A stretch of DNA of 64,000 nucleotides from Acanthopleuribacter pedis (GCF_017377855.1 NZ_JAFREP010000042.1:18585-82584); one strand, 5' to 3'; positions 52,071-62,249 are shown, numbered from the stretch's first letter. Made by a program: numbers and translations. Notes: generated by a model from the sequence alone, not told the origin.

Positions 52071-55000
52071 ATGATTCATCAAATAACATTCAGATTTATT
52101 AATATGGCTTTTACCCTCTTTATAATGACCACCTCCGCATGGTCCCAAACTTATTACTACCTCATCGAAGAAGCCGAAACCGGGCGCGTGGTGCAACGTG
52201 GCGAAACCGACGCTCGCGGGATTCCCGCCGGGAACCTGATTTTGGCACCGCAAACCCGGTACCGCGAGTGGCTGCTCGACGGTGCGACCCTCTTTGTCGG
52301 TGTCCTTGCCTTTGAAACACCGGAACCCGGCCGCGGCTTCACCATCCCCGCCGTAACCCTGCGCCGCCCCGCCACCTTTGACAGCGACGGCGACGGCCTT
52401 CACGACGAGGCCGAATTCATCCTGGGCAGCAACGGCGCCCTGGCCGACACCGACAACGACGGCCTCGACGACGGCTTCGAATTCGAACAGGGCTCTGACC
52501 TCCTCGACGGCCTGATCGCCCGGACCGGCATCATCGCCGCCGTGCCCACCGCCGACATCGCCCGGGACCTGTGCGCCTTTAACAACCGCGTCGCCGTCGC
52601 CGAGAGCGCGGCAGGCATCTCACTCTACAACGTATTTAACGGCATGGCCCCACTCCTCATCGGTCGCATCGATACGCCCGGCAGCGCCGAACACCTCCAC
52701 GGCGCGGGCAACCGCCTCGCCGTCGCCGACGGTTCCGGCGGGCTGGTCGTCATCGACGTCGCCGATCCCCCCAACCTCGCCGTCCGCTTCCAGGTAAGCA
52801 CGGTCCAGTTGGGCGCACGGGTCAACGCGGTTCAGATCGGTCCCGAACACATCTACGCGGGTCTGGCCGACGGCCGCGTGCTTGGGTTCGACCCCGACGA
52901 CGGCAGCTTGCGCGAAACCCTCACCACCGGTGACACCCGCATCGACGCCATGGCACAAAGCGGCGGTTTGCTTTTCGTCCTCACCAACAGCGATCTGCGC
53001 CTCTACGATCCCGGCCGCGACCACACCGAATTGGGCAACCTCGCCATCACCGGTTCAGCCGTCCCGCAAGCACCCGGTCGCACGCTGGGCGTCGGCCGCG
53101 ATTTGGCGCTCGTCGGCACCTTCACCGGTTTCAAAACCATCGATATCCGTCAACCCACAAACCCGCAACTGATCGGCGAACCAAGCGGTACCCAGGCCGC
53201 CGCCCACGCCTTTGGGCTGACTGGATCGGACACCCTGCTGGTGGTTACCAGCTTCGGCGGCACCACCACGCTGGCCTTGTCGCTCTACGACCTCAGCCAA
53301 CCCAGCGATGTCACCAACCTCATCACATCGTTCACCACGCCTGGCCAAGTTCGAGGCTTAAGCGTCTACAATGGTTTGGCTTACTTGGCAGATGGGACGG
53401 GCGGCCTGCGCGTCGTCAATTTCCTCGGCAGCGATACCCTCTCCCAACCTCCCGCGATCAGCCTTAACCTCACCGGCCGCGCCGATAACCGCGTTGAAGG
53501 CGGTCGCCCCTTCCTGGTCACTGCCGAGGTGAACGACGATATTCAAGTACGCGAGGTCGTGTTCAGCCTAGACGGAACCGAGGTTCCAAGCGACGGCAGC
53601 TTCCCTTTCGAGCAGCGCTTCCTCGCACCCGCCCAACACGGGGCCACCCTCACCGTGCGTGCCCGCGCCTTTGATACCGGCGGCAACAACCGCCGCTCGG
53701 AACCACTCACGCTTTCAGTGGTGGACGACGCCACCGCACCCACGCGCTTGTCGGTCAGTCCGGCACCCAATCGCATTTTGGCCGAGGATTTCATCGACCA
53801 AGTCGGCATCACCTTCGACGAACCACTTGAACCCAGCAGCCTTACCCCCGGCGTCCTGTTACTCCGCGAAGCAGGTCCCGACGAAACTTTCGACACCGCG
53901 GACGATCACCGCTTCCCCGAGGGCGTGGTCCAGGTGGTCGGTGCGACGGTCACCTTGTCCTTCCCCACGTCCCTGCCCGCGGGTCGGTACCGCGCCGACC
54001 TGGCCGCAACCCTGACCGACGCGGCGAACAATCCGGTTGACGCCTTTCAGTGGCTCTTCGAATTGGTGACCCGCATCGAAATCGGCACGGTGGTCGACGG
54101 CGCCATTCAAACCCCCGGCGAATTGGATCGTTTCGCCTTTGTGGCCGCCCCCGGTCAACGGGTATTCTTTGATCGCCAAATCAGCGGCAACCTGGGAACG
54201 GTGGATTGGGCCTGCCTCACGCCTTCCGGCGAAACCCTCTTCCGCCAATCCCTCGGCAGCGCCGATCCTGGTTCATATTCTTTATTAGAACCAGGCATTT
54301 ATCTCATCACACTGGGTGAGCCGGGCACCAACAATACCGACAGCTACCGCTTCCAACTGTGGGACGTTTCTGAGCCGGACCGGTTCGCCATTACCATCGG
54401 CGATACCGTGTCGGACGGCATACCGGGTCCGGGCGCGGGCCGCATTGAAACACCGGGCTCCCTTGACCAATACCGATTCCAAGCCACCGCCGGACAACAG
54501 ATCTTTTTGGATGTGCAACGCAACGGTCAACTCAGCAGCGTGGATTGGCAACTGGAAAATCCGGCAGGCGTCGCTTTATTTTCAAACTGTCTCGGCTGTG
54601 GCGATCCCGGCACCTTTCGCTTGGCTGAAACCGGGGAATATACCATTCAGGTCGGCGGAGACCGCGAGGACGATGTGGGCGACTACCGCTTTCGATTAAC
54701 CGAGGTACCGCCCGCCAACCTGTTCGACATTAACCTCGGCGATACAGTTTCCGACGGGTCGCCCGGCCCAGGCGCCGGCAACATTGAAACGCCGGGCGCC
54801 TTCGACGGCTACCGTTTTTCCGTCGCGGCCGGAACACGGGTCTTTTTCGATGTGCAGCGCTCAAATGACATAAGCAATATTGATTGGCGTCTGGAAGATG
54901 AAACCGGCGCGAACCTGTTTGAGACATGCTTCGGCTGCGGCGATCCAGGCACCCACCTATTGGAACGCGGGGGCACTTATACGCTTTGGGTCGGAGAAGC

Positions 55001-56078
55001 AAACAATGATCGAACCGGGGTGTACCAGTTCCGAATCACCGAGGTCCCGCCCGCGCAACATTTCCAAATCGCCGTCGGTGATAGCGTCTCCGAGGGGGTT
55101 CCCGCCGCGGGCGCCGGCCTCATCGAAACCCCGGGTGCGTTTGACCTGTACCGCTTTGAAGGAAGCGCCGGCCAAACCGTCTTTTTCGACGTACAAGATG
55201 ACCGTGAATTGGGGATTTTGGATTGGCGCTTGTACGCACCGGACGACCGTTTGGTTTTTAACGAATGCTTTGGTTGCGGCGATCCCGGTAATTTCACGCT
55301 AAGCCAAACGGGAACCTACCAACTTGAGGTCGGCGAACATACCAACGACCAGACGGGCGCCTATCGCTTTCGAGTGACAGAGGTCCCCGCGCCGCAACGT
55401 TTTACCCTTAACATCGGCGATACGGTTTCAGACGGCACGCCCGCCGCCGGGGCGGGCAACATCGAGACGCCAGGGGCCTTTGACATCTACCAATTCGCGG
55501 GCACCGCCGGCCAAAATGTCTTTTTCGACGTACAGGACAGCACCCAGATTCGCATCCTGGAATGGCGCCTGTTTGCCCCGGACGACAGCTTGCTCTTTAG
55601 CGAATGTTTCGCCTGTGGCGATCCCGGTTCAATCAACCTGCCGGCAACGGGGACCTACCAAATCGTTGTCGGTGAAGATGACGACGACACCACCGGAACC
55701 TACCGCTTTGCCGTGACCGAGGTACCGGCGGCTCAGGAGTTTGACATCGCCCTGGGAGACCGCATTGGGCCGGATGATCCGATGATTGGTGCCGGACGCA
55801 TCGAGGTACCTGGCGCCATGGATGTGTACATCTTCACCGCGGCGGCGGGCCAAACCGTTTCTTTTGATTCACTTACCCAAGACGGTGTGCGCACACTCGA
55901 CTGGCGTTGCATGGATGAAGGGGGCACGGTTGTTTTCGACACCTGCCTGGCCTGTAGCGACCCCGGCTCGCGGTTGCTAAGCCGCGGTGGAACCTACACC
56001 ATCATCGTTGGTGAAACGGATAACGACGCGGTTGGGACCTATTCGTTTTCTTTAAGCGCGGCTGCCGGTACGCCTTAA
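52071..56078 (+). CDS. Large secreted repeat protein (TSP3, LVIVD-like propeller, Ig, six PPC-like repeats)
   Basis: A 1335-aa exported protein with a signal peptide at 1-~25 (cut after AWSQ). Ca-binding thrombospondin-3-like motifs follow (DSDGDGLHDEAE, DTDNDGLDDGFE, ~104-140). Next is an LVIVD-type beta-propeller (~155-465), an Ig-like domain (~470-560) and a Big-5-like domain (~565-665). From ~670 to the end there are six tandem units of ~113 aa; the first is the most diverged. Each unit has IETPGAFDxYRF, a VFFDVQ strand, an FxxCxGCGDPG loop, GTYxLxVGE and a YRFRxTEVP end, resembling bacterial pre-peptidase C-terminal (PPC) domains. It looks like a cell-surface or matrix protein. AGGAGG lies ~6 nt before the ATG. 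It may be co-transcribed with the RHS gene 43 nt upstream. Confidence 0.82.
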   Translation: MIHQITFRFINMAFTLFIMTTSAWSQTYYYLIEEAETGRVVQRGETDARGIPAGNLILAPQTRYREWLLDGATLFVGVLAFETPEPGRGFTIPAVTLRRPATFDSDGDGLHDEAEFILGSNGALADTDNDGLDDGFEFEQGSDLLDGLIARTGIIAAVPTADIARDLCAFNNRVAVAESAAGISLYNVFNGMAPLLIGRIDTPGSAEHLHGAGNRLAVADGSGGLVVIDVADPPNLAVRFQVSTVQLGARVNAVQIGPEHIYAGLADGRVLGFDPDDGSLRETLTTGDTRIDAMAQSGGLLFVLTNSDLRLYDPGRDHTELGNLAITGSAVPQAPGRTLGVGRDLALVGTFTGFKTIDIRQPTNPQLIGEPSGTQAAAHAFGLTGSDTLLVVTSFGGTTTLALSLYDLSQPSDVTNLITSFTTPGQVRGLSVYNGLAYLADGTGGLRVVNFLGSDTLSQPPAISLNLTGRADNRVEGGRPFLVTAEVNDDIQVREVVFSLDGTEVPSDGSFPFEQRFLAPAQHGATLTVRARAFDTGGNNRRSEPLTLSVVDDATAPTRLSVSPAPNRILAEDFIDQVGITFDEPLEPSSLTPGVLLLREAGPDETFDTADDHRFPEGVVQVVGATVTLSFPTSLPAGRYRADLAATLTDAANNPVDAFQWLFELVTRIEIGTVVDGAIQTPGELDRFAFVAAPGQRVFFDRQISGNLGTVDWACLTPSGETLFRQSLGSADPGSYSLLEPGIYLITLGEPGTNNTDSYRFQLWDVSEPDRFAITIGDTVSDGIPGPGAGRIETPGSLDQYRFQATAGQQIFLDVQRNGQLSSVDWQLENPAGVALFSNCLGCGDPGTFRLAETGEYTIQVGGDREDDVGDYRFRLTEVPPANLFDINLGDTVSDGSPGPGAGNIETPGAFDGYRFSVAAGTRVFFDVQRSNDISNIDWRLEDETGANLFETCFGCGDPGTHLLERGGTYTLWVGEANNDRTGVYQFRITEVPPAQHFQIAVGDSVSEGVPAAGAGLIETPGAFDLYRFEGSAGQTVFFDVQDDRELGILDWRLYAPDDRLVFNECFGCGDPGNFTLSQTGTYQLEVGEHTNDQTGAYRFRVTEVPAPQRFTLNIGDTVSDGTPAAGAGNIETPGAFDIYQFAGTAGQNVFFDVQDSTQIRILEWRLFAPDDSLLFSECFACGDPGSINLPATGTYQIVVGEDDDDTTGTYRFAVTEVPAAQEFDIALGDRIGPDDPMIGAGRIEVPGAMDVYIFTAAAGQTVSFDSLTQDGVRTLDWRCMDEGGTVVFDTCLACSDPGSRLLSRGGTYTIIVGETDNDAVGTYSFSLSAAAGTP

Positions 56079-56079
56079 C

Positions 56080-57642
56080 TTAATCTAGTTCGCGGATCTG
56101 TTGGCGCAAGGTGTCGTAATCCGGGTTTGAAGAAAGCAATTCATACCAATAGTCGGCCTTGGGTGAGCGCGTTAGGGGTTTGTAGCAGGCAACCGCGGGC
56201 TCCCACAATCCCAGGCGCGCATAATAGCCGGCCATGCTAAACCGGGCCTCTTCCAGTTGTGGGTCCAAACGCAAGGCCTCGCCGGCCTCGGTCAGGGCGT
56301 GTTTCAGACGGCCCATGCGGGCAAAAATCACACCACGCATGTGGTAAAAAACCGCCTGTTGCGGATCGAGGGCAATCGCCTCGTCAATGTCTTTGTGCGC
56401 TTCTTTGAAGCGGCGCATCTCCTCGTTAATCACGGAGCGACAATAGAAGACACGCGCCTGTTTCGGGGAAATTTCCAGTGCCTGATCAACATCCGCCAAA
56501 GCTTCCTCGTGTTTGCCCAGTCGCAGAAGCAGTTCGGCGCGGTTACAGTAATAAAGAGGCTCCAGGTGATCCATTTCGATAGCTTTGCCATAATCGTAAA
56601 GGGCGTCCTGCCAGCGTTTGCGGTGTTCATAAGCCACGGCGCGGTTGTTGTAAATGGTGGAAGCACGTGGATCCCGGGCCAAGGCTTGGCCGTAACAGTC
56701 CAGCGCGTCTTCCCAGCAATCTAATTTTTCAAAGACCAAAGCGCGGTTAAAAAAGTACATGGTTTCATGACGATCCAGCGAGCAAGCCTGACTAAAATCA
56801 TCGAGCGCATTAAAGTATTCGCCAAGCTGTTTGTAGGCGATGCCGCGCACATTCCAGGCGCGGCTGCATTGGGGATCCAGTTCGATGGCCGCGGTGCAAT
56901 CGGCAATTGCTTCCCGCCAACGACCTAAATCTTCCAAGGTGTTGCCGCGATTGAGCAAATACAGCGGTTCATCCGAGGCCAAACCAATGGCCCGCTCGTA
57001 ATCGTCAAGCGCCCGCTCCGGTTCACCCAAGGCTTTGTAGGCGACGCCGCGCGCGTTCCAGGTGTCCGCATCTTTTGGGTTCATCGACAAGGCGACATCA
57101 AAGTCGGTGATCGCCTCGCGGTGCCTGCCCAACTTCTGTAAAACTTTTCCACGATTGGATAAATACAAAGATTCGTGGGGCTTGAACAGATGCGCACTGT
57201 TGAAATCTTTGAGTGCCTCTTCAAATCGAGCCTGTTTGAGCAGACATACGCCTCGCAGGTTGTAAGCCTGCGCGAATTGACTGTCGAGGGAAACCGCACG
57301 GCCACACGCGGCCAAGGCCTCGGTGCTCCGGCCCTGCATCTCCAGCAGGCTGGCGGCATAAAAATGAATGAGCGCGTTGTCGGGATTCAAGCGTTCGGCC
57401 TTTTGGATCTGATCCAACGCGCGTGCCGGCCGACCGGCTTCCAAAAAGTTCATGCCCGATTCAAGGTAACAATCGGCGAGCAAATCGCTGTACAGGGTTT
57501 GTTCCGGTGGACTCAGCGCCAAGGCGCGATCACAAGCGGCCAAGGCAGATTGGAGTCTGCGCGAATCCGCGAGGTGGAGTGCTTGCTCCCAGTATTGATG
57601 CCACGAGGGCTGTCGGGTAAACGTTGCGGTGTCCTCTGCCAT
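56080..57642 (-). CDS. TPR repeat protein
   Basis: A 520-aa soluble protein made of about twelve consecutive tetratricopeptide repeats of 34 aa from ~15 to ~490. Typical repeats are RGVCLLKQARFEEALKDFNS, RGVAYKALGEPERALDDYER and NRAELLLRLGKHEEALADVD. There is no signal peptide, membrane segment or catalytic domain, so it is a cytoplasmic protein-interaction scaffold. AGGAG lies 7 nt before the ATG. It converges on the PPC-repeat gene with a single nucleotide between the stop codons. The partner is unknown. Confidence 0.88.
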   Translation of the reverse strand: MAEDTATFTRQPSWHQYWEQALHLADSRRLQSALAACDRALALSPPEQTLYSDLLADCYLESGMNFLEAGRPARALDQIQKAERLNPDNALIHFYAASLLEMQGRSTEALAACGRAVSLDSQFAQAYNLRGVCLLKQARFEEALKDFNSAHLFKPHESLYLSNRGKVLQKLGRHREAITDFDVALSMNPKDADTWNARGVAYKALGEPERALDDYERAIGLASDEPLYLLNRGNTLEDLGRWREAIADCTAAIELDPQCSRAWNVRGIAYKQLGEYFNALDDFSQACSLDRHETMYFFNRALVFEKLDCWEDALDCYGQALARDPRASTIYNNRAVAYEHRKRWQDALYDYGKAIEMDHLEPLYYCNRAELLLRLGKHEEALADVDQALEISPKQARVFYCRSVINEEMRRFKEAHKDIDEAIALDPQQAVFYHMRGVIFARMGRLKHALTEAGEALRLDPQLEEARFSMAGYYARLGLWEPAVACYKPLTRSPKADYWYELLSSNPDYDTLRQQIRELD

Positions 57643-58143
57643 GGCTATGCTCCTTTGGTTGCACGCAACCCCACCACCATCAATATGGTTCCTTTGTTAG
57701 CTTGAAAACATCGATCTTTGTCACGATTTCGCGTCTTTGTGCCTCATGAAGCGACAAATACTCACTTGCAATTGACAGACCAAGTCGTCTCGACAACAAA
57801 GAAAAACAGGTGTGATCGTCAATGAATTCGTCCCGACAGCCGATTTAGATGACGATTTTTTGGACCAAAGGATGAAGAACGTACATGTAATTAACTGAGA
57901 AAGAGCCTGTTAGCGTTGCTCATCTTTCCAGATAAATTCTGGTAAAACATAAATCATTGCAATTCTGCCGCTTACCCACGCCCAACGCGGAAGGAACAGC
58001 AAGAACGGATACAAGCATGGTTTGGATAGGTTACCAATTGCGGACAGATTCGGATTTGATGAACGGCCGGTTAAAAAAGTTGCGGGTGCGGAAGCCGAGG
58101 CAGGTGTGCCCGAAGGAAGACGCTCGGGGTTTTGCCTGTTCTG
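57643..58143. other. Intergenic region without a recognised gene
   Basis: These 501 nt lie upstream of the TPR gene and downstream of the methyltransferase-like gene. Composition is more AT-rich than the genes. Short frames near 57957-58222 lack ribosome binding sites and known patterns. No tRNA fold, terminator or clear promoter was found by eye. Confidence 0.35.
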
Positions 58144-59709
58144 TTATTGGGACATATCGGTCAATGTGAACCAACGCTTTATTTCCGCCGCGTTGAAACA
58201 CCATTCGCCGAGCAGGCGGTAATAACTGTGGAACAGGTTCAGCGGATCCGGCAGACACCACCCAAAAGGCTGGTGCCGTTTCATCGCTGCAAAGTCGGGT
58301 GCGCGGGTGGCCAAAATCCAGTGTGCGCTAATGCGTCGCGCAACAAGCGGCGGACAAGACAAGCCCGCGTAGGCCAAGGGCAAACCGGCCGCCTCGAAGC
58401 GCCGCACAAGCAGGGCCAAGCGCTCTTTTTTGGGATCAACGATCAGGTTGAGCCAGACATCGACCTCGGCCCGGCGACATTTTTCAAGCCGCGATGCGGT
58501 AAGTACATCGGGCACCTCGGCTTCACCACAAAACACATCTGTGATCAAAAACGCATAGGGGTCGAGGTTATGACCGTCCAGCCAGGCGCCTCCTTCATCA
58601 ATCTCAATGGTGAGCCGGCCGCTGTCCTCAAACCAGCGCAGCAGCGGGAACCAGCGCCGAACCTGGGCGACCACCTCGGGTGATACTTCCACCACGGTGA
58701 TTTTGAGTTTGGGTTGGGCGGCCAGAAGCGCGAGTAAACCGGTGCCGGACCCCAAACCGAGCGCCAAGCCGGTGACATTGGCATGTTGCAGCGCGAGCGC
58801 GGTCCAAGCCGTCGAGAAAAAGCTATCCGGCACCGGTCCCGGCTCAAGCGCAAGCGGTTGCGCCTCGCTATCGTTGTTGCCGGTCCAGACGGAGGCCTCG
58901 GGCAGGCTGGCCAAATAAAGCGCGGCCGAGGGCGAAAAAAGCGCGCCGCCCTGGTTTTGCTGATCGATGAGCACGCGGCGGCCCAGGTCGTCCTCCACCA
59001 CTTCCACGGTGCCGATTGGGCCGACGGAGCGGTCCTTGACTTTCATGGTTTCGCCGACCAGCTTGTGCATGTCGTCAACCAGTTGCTGATCGCCGTTGCG
59101 TTCGGCAATGCTGATGATCCGGGCAAGGTTCAGCACGGCCCGACCGGCATCCCCGATTTCGGCCATAAGAAAAGCTTGGTTGTAAAGCGACTCAATGGAA
59201 TCAGGGGCAAGCGAAAGCGAAACCTGATAGGCGACGATCCCCTCCTGCAAACGGCCCATCTCACCGTAAAGCCAGGCGAGGTTGTACCAAGCGCGCGGGT
59301 GATCGGATAGGATGGATACCGCCGCTTCGGCGCGGGCCAGCGCCTCGGCGCTTTTTTTTGCAAAAACCAGTGCCATGATGTGGGCTACCGATTCATCCAG
59401 CTCAACGGGATCGAGGTTGCCGCGGGCCAAGGCGTCGGCAAGGGCGGCCTCACTGGTTTTTAGGGCCGGGGCACGGCGGCGTTCCACATCGTTGGCGATC
59501 ACAAACAGGCGGTTTTGAAAGCCGCAAACACAGGTTTTGACCACCTCGTAAAACAAGAGCTGTCGGTGCTTTTTGAGGGGCCCCCAATCAAGCGAACCGG
59601 TAAAGCCGCTGTTACCGCAAACCAAGCAGGCCGATGCGGCCAGGGTCGCATCACAGGCGGCCTGGTCTTTGCCGCGCAACGCATTTCGCAGTGACAAGCC
59701 GTTGTTCAT
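58144..59709 (-). CDS. TPR protein with spermidine-synthase-like SAM methyltransferase domain
   Basis: A 521-aa soluble protein. The N-terminal ~70 residues hold two Cys pairs (CLVCGNSGF and CVCGFQN) suggestive of a zinc ribbon. TPR repeats follow at ~105-215 (HPRAWYNLAWLYGEMGRLQE; SIESLYNQAFLMAEIGDAGR). The C-terminal ~260 residues resemble the spermidine-synthase/PRMT-like Rossmann methyltransferases: motif I GLALGLGSGTGLLALLA, the acidic loop TVVEVSPEVVAQVRRWFPLL, and FLITDVFCGE where the catalytic Asp would be. GGAAGGA lies 3 nt before the ATG. True polyamine synthesis is doubtful given the fusion; methylation or binding of a protein partner is equally possible. Confidence 0.7.
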   Translation of the reverse strand: MNNGLSLRNALRGKDQAACDATLAASACLVCGNSGFTGSLDWGPLKKHRQLLFYEVVKTCVCGFQNRLFVIANDVERRRAPALKTSEAALADALARGNLDPVELDESVAHIMALVFAKKSAEALARAEAAVSILSDHPRAWYNLAWLYGEMGRLQEGIVAYQVSLSLAPDSIESLYNQAFLMAEIGDAGRAVLNLARIISIAERNGDQQLVDDMHKLVGETMKVKDRSVGPIGTVEVVEDDLGRRVLIDQQNQGGALFSPSAALYLASLPEASVWTGNNDSEAQPLALEPGPVPDSFFSTAWTALALQHANVTGLALGLGSGTGLLALLAAQPKLKITVVEVSPEVVAQVRRWFPLLRWFEDSGRLTIEIDEGGAWLDGHNLDPYAFLITDVFCGEAEVPDVLTASRLEKCRRAEVDVWLNLIVDPKKERLALLVRRFEAAGLPLAYAGLSCPPLVARRISAHWILATRAPDFAAMKRHQPFGWCLPDPLNLFHSYYRLLGEWCFNAAEIKRWFTLTDMSQ

Positions 59710-59805
59710 GGTTCCTTCCTTGGGGATGGATTTACCCTCGGTTTAACCTAAGAAGCACGATAACTCGCGGTGACTTTCTCTAAAAACCTGGACTTAAACG
59801 GCTTA

Positions 59806-59917
59806 CAAAAATGCTCAGGGCCAGTGGCTGCGGACGTACGCGGCCCCGGATCGCTTTTTCCAAACCATTTCGCTCCAGATCTTTAGCCAAAACCCCTCGC
59901 TTCAGCGCCGCTTAGGT
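59806..59917. repeat. Dispersed intergenic repeat, copy B
   Basis: About 112 nt aligning with 11728-11844 in the same orientation. The identical core CCAGATCTTTAGCCAAAAC lies at 59875-59893. It ends exactly at the stop codon of the ABC permease gene (59918). Confidence 0.6.
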
Positions 59918-61366
59918 TTATGCCTCGCGCAGTAACTTGACCAACTTCATCGGTGACGGCGGACTGCCGGTCATCAGGATGCCGAGCCGGAACACCTTGG
60001 CCATAAGTCGCAGGGAAAGGTACATGGTCCCACCGAGAATCGCCAGACTAATGATTGCCTCGCCCAAACCCAAGGTACCGACGCCGATGCGAAACGCGGC
60101 CATGACCGGACTACAAAAAGGGAACATGGTGCAAAAGGTCTCGATCCAAGTCCCGGGCTCCCGCGCCACAAAAGGAATGGCGTAGAGCGGGATGATAAAC
60201 AGCAGGATCAAGTACCCGGTCCACTGGCCCGCTTCTTGGGCATTGCTCACCAGCGAACCCAAACCGAGAATGATGATGGCAATCAGCAGGTAACCGAACA
60301 AGAAGTAAATAAAAAACAGAACCAGCTCGTAAAGGCTCATGTCGAGCCCGTGGAACAGCATAAACATCGGCAGCATACCCAGCATGGACCAAACCCCAAA
60401 CTGGGTGAGGGCGACTGCCCCCAGACCGATGACCTTGCCGCCCATCAGGTCTTCAGCCGACATGGAGGACAAGAGGACCTCCAAAACACGGTTCTGTTTT
60501 TCTTCCACCAAACCCATCAGCAGGCGGTTGGTCGAGACCAGGACGAGCATTAACATGGCGGAGGCAAAAAATATCCCCAGCCCCATATCCATCACCGTCG
60601 CTTCTTGGGCCGATTCTTCGCCCTCGGCCGTGCCATCCGCGGTGGCGGACGCGCCCCCGGTTTCGGCTGAAGCATCCGCCTGACCCTGTTCTTCCGATTC
60701 GGGTTCAGCCACGGCTTGCGCGGCAACAAAGCCGGTTTCCATGGATTTAAGCGGTTCGATTAGGGCGTCGACAGGTGCGTCTTCAAAACGCGCTTGGATA
60801 AGGTTGCGGCTCAGTTGGTTTTCGATGGGATCGAGCGGGATCGAAAAGGTCTTCTCCTCGTTGAGATAGGTCAACCGGGAGTGGAAATTCTCGCGAAAGG
60901 CCGGATCCACAAAGAGGACGGCGCGTATTTCCAAATCACGCAACGCCTGTTCGCCCGCTTCCACGCTGGGGTAGCTTTGATACGCGTAACGGGCTTCCAA
61001 CTCGTTGCTCAGCCGCATGATCTCTTCAAACGGGGTTCGGAATTGTGCGGGCAGATTCATCTCTTCCAAAACGAACTTGGCCACCCGTTCGCGTTTGGGG
61101 TCGCCCGATGATTGTTCGTCGGCTTCAAAGGCGGACAAATCAAGGAACTGCCCGGGATCCACGACACCGACCACCTTGGGTACCCGTTGTTCGGTGTTCA
61201 TCTCACGTAACTCATGGCCCACGAAGTAAATGAAGGATATAAAAAAGACGATGCCGACCATCAGCAGGATCACGGGCAAACCAAAAGTCACCATCCAGAA
61301 CGACCAATGCCGAAGCTGCCCAAAGTATTCGCGTTTCGCCACCAGCACGATCTTAGCGGGTTTCAT
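59918..61366 (-). CDS. ABC-2 type exporter permease (NatB-like)
   Basis: A 482-aa inner-membrane permease. TM1 lies at ~20-48 (WMVTFGLPVILLMVGIVFFI), followed by a large ~230-aa extracytoplasmic domain with an acidic Ala/Glu/Gly-rich low-complexity stretch around 215-255. Five further helices lie in ~262-460, ending with FRLGILM. This one-long-loop, six-helix layout matches the NatB/YhaP group of ABC-2 permeases, which extrude Na+ or export small molecules or peptides. Its start overlaps the ATPase gene by 14 nt, so the two form one transporter. The substrate cannot be inferred. Confidence 0.82.
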   Translation of the reverse strand: MKPAKIVLVAKREYFGQLRHWSFWMVTFGLPVILLMVGIVFFISFIYFVGHELREMNTEQRVPKVVGVVDPGQFLDLSAFEADEQSSGDPKRERVAKFVLEEMNLPAQFRTPFEEIMRLSNELEARYAYQSYPSVEAGEQALRDLEIRAVLFVDPAFRENFHSRLTYLNEEKTFSIPLDPIENQLSRNLIQARFEDAPVDALIEPLKSMETGFVAAQAVAEPESEEQGQADASAETGGASATADGTAEGEESAQEATVMDMGLGIFFASAMLMLVLVSTNRLLMGLVEEKQNRVLEVLLSSMSAEDLMGGKVIGLGAVALTQFGVWSMLGMLPMFMLFHGLDMSLYELVLFFIYFLFGYLLIAIIILGLGSLVSNAQEAGQWTGYLILLFIIPLYAIPFVAREPGTWIETFCTMFPFCSPVMAAFRIGVGTLGLGEAIISLAILGGTMYLSLRLMAKVFRLGILMTGSPPSPMKLVKLLREA

Positions 61367-62249
61367 GGCGACTCACTTCTTGGATAAAGATGTCGGAGAG
61401 CGGCACGCGGTAGGGTTGCAGCGAATGGGTATCCACCCCGCTCCAGACCAACCAATGCAGCAAGGCTTGGACGGTAATATCCTCGGCCAATTCAATGCGG
61501 CTCACCTTGCCCTCGCGGCCGATCAAACGGTAAAGCGGGGAAGGCGGAATTTCATCCGAGGTTTCCAACATGAGCACATTGCCGGAAAATTGTTCGATCA
61601 CCGCGCCCATTTCACCGGACAGAATCAAGGTCCCTTTGTTGAACAGCAAGATATCGTGGCAAAAGGTTTCGGCCTGATTCATTTGGTGGGTCGACAGGAC
61701 AATGCTGACGCCCTCGGCGCAAAGTTCGGTGATGAGGTCGGATACCATTTTGATGTTGACCGGATCGAGCCCGGAAAAGGGTTCGTCCAAAATGAGCAGC
61801 GGTGGTTTGGCGACCATGGCCGCGATGACCTGAATCTTTTGTTGGTTGCCCTTGGATAACTTTTCGATTTTCTGATTAGCCACGTCCTGCATGTGAAGCC
61901 GCTCGAGAAAAAAGTCAGTGTGTTCTACGCTCTTTTGCTTGGACAAACCCTTGAGCCGCGCAAAGTACAAAAGCGTCTCGCGCACCTTGGCTTTGGTGTA
62001 CAAACCCCGCACCTCGGGCAAGTAACCAATTTGGTTCTTGCGGTCGTGGTCGGTCAGGTCCGGGGCCAGGGTAACCCGCCCCTGATCCGGCGTATAAATG
62101 TCCATAATCATGCGGATCAGGGTGGTTTTTCCGGCGCCGTTGGGTCCGAGAAACCCGCAGATGCGCCCTTTCTTGATTTCAAAACTTACGTTATTAACGG
62201 CCTTTAAGGAGCCGAACGACTTCGAGACACCGTCCACCGATAAAATCAA
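61353..62249 (-). CDS. ABC transporter ATP-binding protein (NatA-like)
   Basis: A 298-aa ATPase. Walker A is GPNGAGKTT (~34-42), the signature is LSKGNQQKIQ (a Q-rich variant of LSGGQ), Walker B is PPLLILDEPFSGLDP and the H-loop is LSTHQM. The ~90-residue tail after the NBD is usual in the NatA/YhaQ branch. It powers the permease encoded downstream with a 14-nt overlap. The start is uncertain: TTG 62249 has GGAGAG 7 nt upstream and fits the family's N-terminus; ATG 62303 would add 18 residues with a weaker site. Confidence 0.85.
   Translation of the reverse strand: MILSVDGVSKSFGSLKAVNNVSFEIKKGRICGFLGPNGAGKTTLIRMIMDIYTPDQGRVTLAPDLTDHDRKNQIGYLPEVRGLYTKAKVRETLLYFARLKGLSKQKSVEHTDFFLERLHMQDVANQKIEKLSKGNQQKIQVIAAMVAKPPLLILDEPFSGLDPVNIKMVSDLITELCAEGVSIVLSTHQMNQAETFCHDILLFNKGTLILSGEMGAVIEQFSGNVLMLETSDEIPPSPLYRLIGREGKVSRIELAEDITVQALLHWLVWSGVDTHSLQPYRVPLSDIFIQEVSRHETR

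Noticed and set aside
58144..59709. Polyamine biosynthesis gene (speE)
   Set aside because: Only the Rossmann part is similar; the TPR and Cys-pair regions and the absence of other polyamine genes argue against it.
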